Source: Flavobacteriales bacterium (lineage in GTDB: Bacteria; Bacteroidota; Bacteroidia; Flavobacteriales_D; Sanyastnellaceae). From it: a DNA stretch of 36,485 bases. The notes beneath the pieces were generated by a model, which worked only from the letters and a program-made list of their open reading frames with translations, was not told the origin of the DNA and did no database searches. The translations under genes were made by a program, and so were the position numbers. The DNA lies in the NCBI GenBank assembly GCA_947464415.1, contig CANHWU010000009.1, positions 1-36,485 on the forward strand, in the 5' to 3' direction. Below are positions 14,243 through 21,759 of the stretch, in pieces; the stretch's first letter is position 1, and each line of letters opens with the position of its first letter.

Positions 14243-16085
14243 AGAGAGCGAGGAGAAGAAACAGAGGATTTCAAAGCAAGGATTAAAAAATTCTTTACGA
14301 GTTTTTCGATATATACAACCCTACGGTGGGTCGTTTTTTTTCGGCATTATTTTACTCTCCTTGTCTGGAATATTGGTCATTACGATCACGGCTCTTTTGG
14401 GGTTACTCATGACACCAGGGGACATACTTACTGTGCCAGGAGGGGGCATTACGCAAAAATCTCTGAGTATTTTCATCGGGGGGCTAGACTTTTCTTCTAG
14501 TCAAGGGGTATTGGCCGCATTGGTGTTTTTGTTGCTTATCCAAGGTGTTTTTTCTTTTATCAGGGTATACCTTTTTGCCTATGTAACTGAGAATGCAATG
14601 CTCGAATTGAGAAGTGATGCGTTTAAGAAAATGATCGCAAAGTCAATGGATTTCTATCACACATCGCGAGTTGGAGATTTGGTGACTCGTATTTCCAGTG
14701 ACATCACTTCCGTTCAAGAGACCCTAACTATTACATTGGCGGAGTTTATCAGACAAACGGTCATTATTGTTTTTGGTGTCGGTTGTTTAGTGGCTTTTTC
14801 TTTAGAGCTAACCTTAGTGATGCTTTGTTCTTTACCAGTTATTATCGTGGTAATGGTATTTTTTGGGAAATTTATCCGAAAATTAGGCAAGGAGACTCAA
14901 GATAAAGTGGCCGATAGTGGGAATATAGTGAATGAAGCCTTAATGGGAATTGTTAATGTAAAAAGTTATGCCAACGAGTGGTGGGAATGGAGGAGATTCC
15001 GAAGCAGTGTGGAAAAGGTGAAGTCTTTTGGTATGCGAGGCGCTATTTGGAGAGGAATGTTCGGTACCTTTATCATCATTTTTTTGTTCGGTGCTTTAGG
15101 TTTGGTCATTGGATATGGTGCACATTTGAATCAGAAGGGCGAACTCCCCAAAGAAGTGTTACCTCAATTTATTATGCTTACCGGTTTGGTGGCAGGATCA
15201 ATCGGTGGACTTGCCAGTCAATTGGGAAGTTTACAAAGGGGAATTGGGGTGATTGAAACCATTATGGAGCTCATAGACTCTTCCGATGAAGGGGTGGAGT
15301 TTGAGCCCATGACAGATCAAGGCGAAATCAAGCCTAACATCGTTTTTAGCAATGTTTCATTTTCTTATCCCACAAGACCAGATATTGTGGTTCTGAATGA
15401 CATTAGTTTTGAAATTCCTGAAGGAACCAAATTGGCCATCGTAGGACAAAGCGGTTCAGGGAAGTCTACCATTGCCTCTTTGGTTTTAAGATTCTTTGAA
15501 CCCACGAGCGGTGCCATTTTTTGGTCAGGTCAAAATGCCCTTCAATTTTCTAAGAGTCAGATCAGAAATCAGATTGCTTTTGTTCCCCAAGAAGTTATTT
15601 TATTTGGCGGGACCATCAAGGAGAATATTCTGTATGGAAATCCATCAGCAGATGAAGATGCTATACAAAAAGTAGTGAAAGATGCCAATATTGCGGAGTT
15701 TGCGAATTCCTTTCCTGAGGGATTGGAAACCCTTGTCGGGGAGAGGGGGGTTCAACTTTCTGGTGGGCAACGTCAAAGGATTGCCATTGCAAGGGCCATG
15801 ATCAGAAATCCAAAATTGTTGATACTAGATGAGGCGACGAGTGCCTTGGATTCCAACAGCGAAAGACAAGTGCAGGAGGCCCTTAATAAATTGATGGCGG
15901 GAAGAACCAGTATAGTTATTGCACATCGACTTTCTACAATCCAAGATTGTGATCAAATTTTGGTTGTAGAAAAGGGAAAAATACTGGAAATCGGAACCCA
16001 CGAGGCTCTCCTATCAAAGGAAAAGAGTGTCTATGCAGAGATGCTTAAGATGCAAAATTTTATTCAAACGAATGAGCAAGGTTAA
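14232..16085 (+). CDS. MsbA-type ABC exporter (fused membrane and ATPase domains)
   Basis: The 617-residue half-transporter works as a dimer. The N-terminal half has six membrane helices (about residues 30-330) with the VGDLVTRISSD intracellular loop. The ATPase has Walker A GQSGSGKST, the Q-loop VPQEVILFGGTIKENI, signature LSGGQRQRIAIARA, Walker B LLILDEATSALD and H-loop IAHRLST. It belongs to the lipid A/multidrug exporter group (MsbA/LmrA). The overlap with a downstream phospholipid-type acyltransferase (14 nt) favours a lipid or lipid-linked substrate, but the cargo cannot be read from sequence. The gene overlaps the upstream secreted-protein gene by 11 nt. Confidence 0.94.
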   Translation: MRNKESEEKKQRISKQGLKNSLRVFRYIQPYGGSFFFGIILLSLSGILVITITALLGLLMTPGDILTVPGGGITQKSLSIFIGGLDFSSSQGVLAALVFLLLIQGVFSFIRVYLFAYVTENAMLELRSDAFKKMIAKSMDFYHTSRVGDLVTRISSDITSVQETLTITLAEFIRQTVIIVFGVGCLVAFSLELTLVMLCSLPVIIVVMVFFGKFIRKLGKETQDKVADSGNIVNEALMGIVNVKSYANEWWEWRRFRSSVEKVKSFGMRGAIWRGMFGTFIIIFLFGALGLVIGYGAHLNQKGELPKEVLPQFIMLTGLVAGSIGGLASQLGSLQRGIGVIETIMELIDSSDEGVEFEPMTDQGEIKPNIVFSNVSFSYPTRPDIVVLNDISFEIPEGTKLAIVGQSGSGKSTIASLVLRFFEPTSGAIFWSGQNALQFSKSQIRNQIAFVPQEVILFGGTIKENILYGNPSADEDAIQKVVKDANIAEFANSFPEGLETLVGERGVQLSGGQRQRIAIARAMIRNPKLLILDEATSALDSNSERQVQEALNKLMAGRTSIVIAHRLSTIQDCDQILVVEKGKILEIGTHEALLSKEKSVYAEMLKMQNFIQTNEQG

Positions 16086-17388
16086 TTCTTCTTTTTTATT
16101 TCCTACCAAAACTACTTCGTGGCTTTACTCTGTGCTTTATCCATGGGTAGCAAAAGGGATTGATTTATTCGTAGATGATTTGGAAGTAGATGGTCTGCAA
16201 AATATTCCAAAAGAAGGACCATTAATGTTGGTGGCTAATCATCAGAATGCTATGTTTGATCCTCTCATTTGTTGTCGAGTATTCCCAAGACAATTGCATT
16301 GGCTGACCCGTTCAGATGTATTCAAAAATAAGAAAATAGCCTCTTTTTTACACGCTATTCATATGTTGCCCATTTATCGGGAAAAAGACAATGTGGCCGA
16401 TCAAATGGAAAGGAATGAAGAGGTTTTTAAAGTTTGTAGAGAGAGGTTATCGAAGGGGGCTGTAATTGCGATGTTTCCAGAAGGTTCACATAGAGGTAAA
16501 AAACAACTCATGACGCCACTGAAAAAGGGATTCGCGAGATTGGCGTTTAGTTCGATAGAGAAAGATTCAAGGTTGATGAATCTGAAAGTTTTACCGATGG
16601 CATTGGATTATAGCAGTTTTGTGGAATACCAGCCGAAGATATTACTCAAAATTGGTCGACCGATTCCGGTGAGAAATTTTTGGGATCAGTATTTGGAAGA
16701 TCAGAGCAAGGCGATTAATCTCTTGGTGAAGGAAACCTCGGAATCTCTCTCTTCTCTGATGATTGATATCAGAGATAATGAGCATTATGATGACTTGATG
16801 CTGTTGTCTCCACTATTTAGCATGCCTCGCTCTGAAAAGGCGATACTAGGATTTACAAGGTATCAGAAATTCATCCAAGAATGGCCGAGCATGAGTGAAT
16901 CTGCTAAGAGCAATTGTATGCGCTATCTTGAAATAGCCCATGAAATGGAAATACATCCCCAATCCATGGTTCTTTATTCATCTCGGAATTGGAAGATTCA
17001 AATTGCTTATTTCGTGGAATGGTTTCCTGCCGCATTGGGAAGGTTGATTTTTGGTCCTTTGTATTTTCTAACTGAAAAATTTATTCGAAAGAAAGTGAAA
17101 GATGAGTTGTTTTATAATTCAATTCGTTTGGCTTTTTTCACCTTTTTGACTCCTTTTTATTGCTTATTGATAATGGGAGTGATAATGAGTATACTACCCT
17201 TCAGGAACTCCCTAGAAGTAATGGTCGGTTTCTTGTTTTTAGTAGCCATCGGTTTGTTCAGTATTTCTTGGAATAAAACAAGAAGAGTCAGAAGAGAAAT
17301 TAATAAGGCGAAGAGAGCCCAATTACAATTTCCGCAATTATGGCAGGAGGCCATGGAATTACAAAGTAAAATTATATCCCATGATTAA
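16072..17388 (+). CDS. 1-acyl-glycerol-3-phosphate acyltransferase-like protein (PlsC family)
   Basis: I choose ATG 16072 rather than 16027, giving 438 residues, because the longer form begins with residues read out of frame from the ABC gene. The acyltransferase motif NHQNAMFD has five residues between His and Asp instead of the classical four, a variant I recall in this Bacteroidota subgroup. The second motif FPEGSHRGK is intact. Two hydrophobic segments near residues 350-410 anchor the C-terminus in the membrane. The expected reaction is acyl transfer to a lysophospholipid or similar acceptor on the inner membrane. It overlaps the ABC gene by 14 nt and the VOC gene by 8 nt. Confidence 0.88.
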   Translation: MSKVNSSFLFPTKTTSWLYSVLYPWVAKGIDLFVDDLEVDGLQNIPKEGPLMLVANHQNAMFDPLICCRVFPRQLHWLTRSDVFKNKKIASFLHAIHMLPIYREKDNVADQMERNEEVFKVCRERLSKGAVIAMFPEGSHRGKKQLMTPLKKGFARLAFSSIEKDSRLMNLKVLPMALDYSSFVEYQPKILLKIGRPIPVRNFWDQYLEDQSKAINLLVKETSESLSSLMIDIRDNEHYDDLMLLSPLFSMPRSEKAILGFTRYQKFIQEWPSMSESAKSNCMRYLEIAHEMEIHPQSMVLYSSRNWKIQIAYFVEWFPAALGRLIFGPLYFLTEKFIRKKVKDELFYNSIRLAFFTFLTPFYCLLIMGVIMSILPFRNSLEVMVGFLFLVAIGLFSISWNKTRRVRREINKAKRAQLQFPQLWQEAMELQSKIISHD

Positions 17389-18445
17389 AAAGGTTGCAAG
17401 AGTCAATGGTATGCAGCATATCGGAATAGCGGTTAGTGATATGGACGTTATGTTGCCGCTATACAGAAAATTGTTTGGTCTGGATATTCCTTTTTTCGAT
17501 TCGGTTCAACCTGCGCCGCTCATGGATGTTTATACGAGGAATCAAACCATTACGAAAAGAGCGTCGATGGTGATTAATTTACAAGGAGGGTGTGCCATGG
17601 AGGTGATTCAGCCTACTTCTTTTGTACCCACCGCCAATAAGCAAGTATTTCAATGGGGCGACGTGGGTATCAATGCTGTAGTGATGAAGTCAAGGGATGT
17701 CCATAGAAGTCACGAGGTTGTATGCGGTGTTGTGGAGAGTTGTTATCCAGTGGAAGAACGTCCGGATGGAAGGGCGGTGTTCAGTTTAAAAGATCCTGAT
17801 GGAAATATCTTTCAGTTTACAGCGGATGAAAATTGGTATACGAATAATGGACATCACTCTGGAGGCGTACTTGGTTGTGTAATGGGCGTCAGTGATATAG
17901 AGAAATCTTTGCGCTTGTACTCGGATTTGTTGGGTTTTGATCAAAAAGTGTGGGATGAAACAGGGGTGTTTTCGGATTGGCAACATTTACCGGGAGGAAA
18001 TCAAAAATATAGGAGGGTATTGCTAACGGCATCCAAACCGACAGGTGGTGGATTTGCTCGGGTAACTGGGAGAAACTATATTGAATTGGTGCAGGCTTTG
18101 GATAGAACGCCCAATAAGATTTTTAAAGGGAGAATCTGGGGTGATTTGGGCTTTGTGCATCTTGGTTTGGACGTTAAGGGAATGTCAGAGTTGGGTCAAA
18201 ATTTAGCCGAAAAAGGTTTTCCATTCACTTGTGATAGCAACGCTGCACTGAGCATGGGGAAAACAAAAGTGCATTGTGTTTATATAGACGATCCCGATGG
18301 TATCTTGATTGAACTGATTGAAGTATATAAGGTTCCTATTGTGGAGAAATGGGGTATTTTCTTAAATGTAGAAAAACGCGATCCTCTTCAACCGCTTCCT
18401 GATTTCATGCTCAAAGCATTGCGCTTTAGCAGAATCAAGGATTGA
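17381..18445 (+). CDS. Two-domain VOC (glyoxalase/dioxygenase superfamily) protein
   Basis: The 354-residue protein has two tandem VOC modules. The first (about residues 10-150) begins MQHIGIAVSDMDVMLPLYRKLFGL and ends DPDGNIFQFT. The second (about 160-320) begins GVLGCVMGVSDIEKSLRLYSDLLGF and ends DPDGILIELIEV. The first has a His at the usual metal position (QHIGI); the second has Cys in that place (LGCVMG) but carries His in FVHLGLD and Glu in LIELIE. Reaction and substrate are not evident; glyoxalase-like, extradiol dioxygenase-like or binding-only roles are possible. It is the last gene of the ABC/acyltransferase operon, overlapping upstream by 8 nt, and abuts the convergent SDR gene. 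Confidence 0.85.
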   Translation: MIKKVARVNGMQHIGIAVSDMDVMLPLYRKLFGLDIPFFDSVQPAPLMDVYTRNQTITKRASMVINLQGGCAMEVIQPTSFVPTANKQVFQWGDVGINAVVMKSRDVHRSHEVVCGVVESCYPVEERPDGRAVFSLKDPDGNIFQFTADENWYTNNGHHSGGVLGCVMGVSDIEKSLRLYSDLLGFDQKVWDETGVFSDWQHLPGGNQKYRRVLLTASKPTGGGFARVTGRNYIELVQALDRTPNKIFKGRIWGDLGFVHLGLDVKGMSELGQNLAEKGFPFTCDSNAALSMGKTKVHCVYIDDPDGILIELIEVYKVPIVEKWGIFLNVEKRDPLQPLPDFMLKALRFSRIKD

Positions 18446-19234
18446 TTATCGAGCGCTTTGCCTTTTTAATATTTTTCTGAATAAATGAGGGAAGTATTGG
18501 TGCAAAAACAGACTGAACAACTCCTTCCCTCCCACTCCGAATTCAATTTTATTTTGTTCCACTCCTTTAATGATTTGTTCAGCACAGTCTTTGGCACTAA
18601 TTCCTTGAGCTTGATGAGAATCCATGGCACCATCAGCTTCTCCATTGGAGTTGAGCGCGTGTTTTGAAATGTCGGTGGCAATGAATCCTGGAGTTACCAT
18701 ATGTACTTGAACATTGTCTTTTTCTACCTCCATTCTCACGCTATCATAATATCCATGCAAAGCATGTTTGGAGGCGGCATATGAAGATCTGAGGTAAAAT
18801 CCCCATTTTCCAGTGAGACTGGATATTACAATGATTTTCCCTGATTTTTTTTGGACCATTCCAGGAAGTACTGATTGCGTGAGTCTGATATGACCGAAAA
18901 AGTTACTTTCAAATATTTTCCTAGTTACTTCTATACTGGTCTCAACGGACAAAGCTCTTTGGCTAATGCCCCCACAATGGATCACGATATCGCATTGTGA
19001 ATGCTGAGAATTGAAAAGTTGTATGCCCTCTTGGATACTGCTTTCATTGGTCAGGTCGATGGGAATAATACTCGATCTTTTTGGGTTCGATAATGTACTT
19101 TGAATTTCTGATAAGCTTTTTTGATCACGAGAAGATAGGACAACAAAAGCTCCCTTTTGATGGAGCATTTGAGCCAATGCAGCTCCTATTCCTCGGCTGG
19201 CACCGATAATCCAAATTGTTTTATTGTTCCACAT
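18446..19234 (-). CDS. Short-chain dehydrogenase/reductase, DHRS7-like
   Basis: This SDR has 262 residues. The cofactor motif is GASRGIG, and the catalytic set is Asn in FESNFFG, Ser in ISSLTGKWG and YxxxK in SYAASK; PGFIATD follows. Its overall pattern resembles animal DHRS7/7B-type reductases. The usual NNAG structural motif is replaced by HCGG (VIHCGGISQR), which may alter strand packing near the nicotinamide. The C-terminus is basic and hydrophobic (FLHQYFPHLFRKILKR), possibly a membrane-contact helix. The promoter -7 element TAGCTTTG ends 4 nt before the ATG. The substrate is unknown. Confidence 0.88.
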   Translation of the reverse strand: MWNNKTIWIIGASRGIGAALAQMLHQKGAFVVLSSRDQKSLSEIQSTLSNPKRSSIIPIDLTNESSIQEGIQLFNSQHSQCDIVIHCGGISQRALSVETSIEVTRKIFESNFFGHIRLTQSVLPGMVQKKSGKIIVISSLTGKWGFYLRSSYAASKHALHGYYDSVRMEVEKDNVQVHMVTPGFIATDISKHALNSNGEADGAMDSHQAQGISAKDCAEQIIKGVEQNKIEFGVGGKELFSLFLHQYFPHLFRKILKRQSAR

Positions 19235-19238
19235 GTCG

Positions 19239-19246
19239 CAAAGCTA
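19239..19246 (-). promoter_or_regulatory. Predicted promoter (-7 element) of the DHRS7-like gene
   Basis: The minus strand reads TAGCTTTG, an exact TAnnTTTG match, exactly 4 nt before the ATG at 19234, which predicts a leaderless mRNA. No TTG is seen at 17-23 bp upstream. Confidence 0.45.
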
Positions 19247-19268
19247 ATTAGATTTGAACCTTGAATCG

Positions 19269-19295
19269 TTAACCATTGCTTAACCTCTATTTAAC
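19269..19295 (+). promoter_or_regulatory. Pho-box-like array: three TTAAC(C) direct repeats at 11-bp intervals
   Basis: TTAACC (19269), TTAACC (19280) and TTAAC (19291) begin exactly 11 bp apart, with 5-bp AT-rich spacers. Eleven-bp direct repeats are the hallmark of PhoB/PhoP-family binding sites, and the unit resembles the Bacillus PhoP half-site TTAACA. The array ends 11 bp before the -7 element of a PhoB-like regulator gene, where a -33 element would otherwise be. Autoactivation is therefore likely. Confidence 0.7.
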
Positions 19296-19306
19296 TTTTT
19301 CTCCGC

Positions 19307-19314
19307 TAATTTTG
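19307..19314 (+). promoter_or_regulatory. Predicted promoter (-7 element) of the PhoB/PhoR-like operon
   Basis: TAATTTTG matches TAnnTTTG exactly, 19 nt before the ATG at 19334. No -33 TTG is present; the TTAAC(C) array occupies that position, as expected of an activator-dependent promoter. Confidence 0.6.
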
Positions 19315-19333
19315 AAACGAAAATAATGGGATT

Positions 19334-20014
19334 ATGGCGCAACGTATTTTGTTAGTAGATGATGAGCAGGATTTGATAGATCTTCTCAAATACAATTTGG
19401 AAAAGGAAGGATTTGAAATTTATTCCGCGCTGAATGGTCGTGAAGCGGTGGCAAAGGCAAAGGAAATTGTCCCTGCGCTTATTCTCATGGATGTGATGAT
19501 GCCGGAGATGGATGGGATGGAGGCGTGCAGAGAAATAAGAGAAATCCCGGAATGTGCGAATACTATCATTGCTTTTTTGACAGCAAGAAATGAAGATTAC
19601 AGTCAGTTGGCGGGTTTTGATTCTGGAGGAGATGATTATATTCCCAAGCCGATTAAACCAAGAATTCTGATTTCGAAAGTAAAGGCTTGGTTAAAGAGAA
19701 CCGAGATTGCAGGCGTAATGCCATCTTCAGAGGTGCTATCCAATGGAGGTATTGTGATTGATAAAGATAAGTACTTGGTGACAAAGGGAACAGAAGTTTT
19801 TCAATTGCCTAAAAAAGAGTTTGAACTATTGGCCTTGCTGGTTTCTGCCCCCGGTAGGGTTTTCACCCGAGATTATATTTTGAATTATGTATGGGGAAAT
19901 GATGTTATAGTAGGCGATCGCACCATCGATGTTCATATCCGAAAATTGCGTGAAAAATTGGGAGACGAATTATTTAAAACAATTAAGGGAGTAGGCTATA
20001 AATTTGAGCCTTGA
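19334..20014 (+). CDS. OmpR/PhoB-family response regulator
   Basis: The 226-residue protein has an N-terminal receiver domain with the acidic pair Asp9/Asp10, phospho-acceptor Asp53 (LILMDVMMPEMDG), the Thr in AFLTARN and the Lys in YIPKPIKP. The C-terminal winged helix (about 130-226) contains LPKKEFELLALL, VWGNDVIVGDRTIDVHIRKLREKLG and TIKGVGYKF. It overlaps the histidine kinase gene by one base (TGATG). The 11-bp repeats in front of it are PhoB-type sites, so it probably regulates its own synthesis. PhoB identity rests on this site, the motifs and the partner kinase; no pst or phoU gene is in the window. Confidence 0.92.
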   Translation: MAQRILLVDDEQDLIDLLKYNLEKEGFEIYSALNGREAVAKAKEIVPALILMDVMMPEMDGMEACREIREIPECANTIIAFLTARNEDYSQLAGFDSGGDDYIPKPIKPRILISKVKAWLKRTEIAGVMPSSEVLSNGGIVIDKDKYLVTKGTEVFQLPKKEFELLALLVSAPGRVFTRDYILNYVWGNDVIVGDRTIDVHIRKLREKLGDELFKTIKGVGYKFEP

Positions 20015-21060
20015 TGAAACCTAGATCTCCCCGCGCTATTGCATTTTGGATTGCAGCAGTCATTGCCTTATTCGTATCGATTTTTTCATTTCTTTTTTTT
20101 CTTTACTTACACCAACCTTTTAAGCATTTAATTTTTATCTTGATTTTGGGTGGGTTGAGTGGTGGTGTCTCTTATTGGCTAACCAGCCAATTTATTGAAA
20201 AGTTTCTTTATCAAAAGATCAAAATCATTTACAAGAATATCCACACTTTTAAAAGTCAAACAGAGAAAAAACCAAGTATTGTGATGAGTGAGGATATTCT
20301 TCATGATATCGAATCGGAAGTTTCGCAGTGGGTAGAGGACAAAATAAAGGAGGTGAAACAACTTAAGGAGACGGATTCTTTTCGAAAGGAGTATATTGGA
20401 AACTTGGCCCATGAGCTAAAAACTCCATTGTTTGGAATACAAGGGTACTTGGAAACTTTGATGGATGATGATTTGGAAGATAAGGAACGAATCAAACTTT
20501 TTGTTTCAAAAGCCAATCGACAGGCAGATCGATTGTCAGAGCTCATTATCGATTTGGATTTGATAACGAAACTGGAAAGTGGAGCCATGCCACTCAATCA
20601 AGATAAGTTTGATTTGATTGCGTTGGTGCACAAGGTGATGATGGATTTAGAGGATTACGCGGCTACTAAGGGCATTCGATTGTTTGTAAAGGAGGGTTCT
20701 CCCAAGCAGTTGATGGTATTTGGTGATGCTTCAAAGATTGAGCAAGTGCTTACCAATTTGATTTCGAACTCTATCCATTATGGTCAAGAGAATGGAGAGG
20801 TGAAGTTTCGGTTTTATGATATGGAAGAACATATCTTATGTGAGGTTGCGGATGATGGGATTGGGATTGCAAAGGAACATTTACCTAGAATTTTTGAGCG
20901 TTTTTATCGCGTCGATAAAAGTAGATCGAGACATGATGGAGGTTCGGGTTTAGGCTTGGCCATTTGCAAGCACATTATTGAAGCGCATCAAGAAACACTC
21001 ACTGTTAGAAGCACAGAGGGAATAGGAAGCACCTTTGCTTTTACCCTGAGAAAGGTTTAA
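20014..21060 (+). CDS. PhoR-like sensor histidine kinase
   Basis: I choose ATG 20014, which overlaps the regulator's stop codon by one base, rather than TTG 20011. The 348-residue protein has two membrane segments (about 9-32 and 39-57) separated by only a few residues, so it has essentially no periplasmic sensing domain. A cytoplasmic linker leads to the H-box with His133 (NLAHELKTPL), then the N-box (NLISNSIHYG), G1 (VADDGIGI), the F-box (IFERFYRVD) and G2 (GGSGLGLAI). All catalytic boxes are intact. The topology suits a kinase told of phosphate status by a membrane partner, as PhoR is by Pst/PhoU. Its 3' end overlaps the convergent hydrolase gene by 4 nt. Confidence 0.92.
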   Translation: MKPRSPRAIAFWIAAVIALFVSIFSFLFFLYLHQPFKHLIFILILGGLSGGVSYWLTSQFIEKFLYQKIKIIYKNIHTFKSQTEKKPSIVMSEDILHDIESEVSQWVEDKIKEVKQLKETDSFRKEYIGNLAHELKTPLFGIQGYLETLMDDDLEDKERIKLFVSKANRQADRLSELIIDLDLITKLESGAMPLNQDKFDLIALVHKVMMDLEDYAATKGIRLFVKEGSPKQLMVFGDASKIEQVLTNLISNSIHYGQENGEVKFRFYDMEEHILCEVADDGIGIAKEHLPRIFERFYRVDKSRSRHDGGSGLGLAICKHIIEAHQETLTVRSTEGIGSTFAFTLRKV

Positions 21061-21737
21061 GGAGCAGGAAAAAAGGGATTGTGTTTTTTCTCATGTCCAA
21101 TGGTGGTGGCAGGTCCATGTCCACTGAAAACGACATAGTCATCCGGGAATTCATACAATCGATAAATGGACATTTGAATTTCCTCTATGCTCCCCCCGGG
21201 AAGATCTGTTCTTCCAATGCTTTCTCGAAATAATACATCCCCGCTGAGAATAGTGCTAGAGGCGTGATGAATAAAGGCCAAGTGACCTGTACAATGGCCA
21301 GGAACAAAAATGGTGGTTAAGACTTCGGTTCCTATTTCCAAGGCTGTTCCTTCCACAAGATCATTTCCCTTATCAATAGGCGCAGAGAAGGGAATGTTCC
21401 ATAGTGTACTCATTTGCTCTGATCGGACAATATTATTTTCTTCTAAAGGATGATGGTAAAATGGAACATGGAATTGACCCTGTAGAAAAGCCACACCTAG
21501 GATATGATCGATGTGACAATGGGTGTTGTAAATGGCGGTGAGCTTTAGTTGATAATCATGTAAAGCTTGTAAAAAAATTCTTTCTTCTTGTGAGTTCGAC
21601 ATTCCAGGATCAATGGCAACGGCATTCTGATTTCCCTCTTCCCAAATGATATAGGTGTTTTCTTGAAAGGGTCCAAAAACAAATTGAATCAGATTAATTT
21701 TATTTCTTTTAAGAAAGTTGTAGTGTTGGTCAGCCAT
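21057..21737 (-). CDS. MBL-fold metallo-hydrolase, glyoxalase II-like
   Basis: This metallo-beta-lactamase-fold hydrolase has 226 residues. Metal ligands are visible in THCHIDH (HxHxDH), VPGHCTGH (His), LSGDVLF (bridging Asp) and FSGHGPATTIGHEK (His). The core from FGPFQENTYIIW is the usual start of this small glyoxalase II/YcbL-like group. The N-terminal extension of about 18 residues (MADQHYNFLKRNKINLI) is not typical, but no other ATG fits; an internal TTG start at the Leu of NLIQF is possible. The likely reaction is hydrolysis of a thioester such as a lactoyl-thiol. The start codon is only 22 bp from the divergent giant gene. Confidence 0.92.
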   Translation of the reverse strand: MADQHYNFLKRNKINLIQFVFGPFQENTYIIWEEGNQNAVAIDPGMSNSQEERIFLQALHDYQLKLTAIYNTHCHIDHILGVAFLQGQFHVPFYHHPLEENNIVRSEQMSTLWNIPFSAPIDKGNDLVEGTALEIGTEVLTTIFVPGHCTGHLAFIHHASSTILSGDVLFRESIGRTDLPGGSIEEIQMSIYRLYEFPDDYVVFSGHGPATTIGHEKKHNPFFPAP

Positions 21738-21759
21738 ATATGGATTATTTTAGCGAGCA

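Noticed and set aside
21734-21743. CCATATATGG, a perfect match to the eukaryotic CArG box
   Set aside because: CArG boxes are eukaryotic MADS-box sites. In this AT-rich gap a 10-bp palindrome containing the ATG codon is likely chance, so it is noted only under the 22-bp gap finding.
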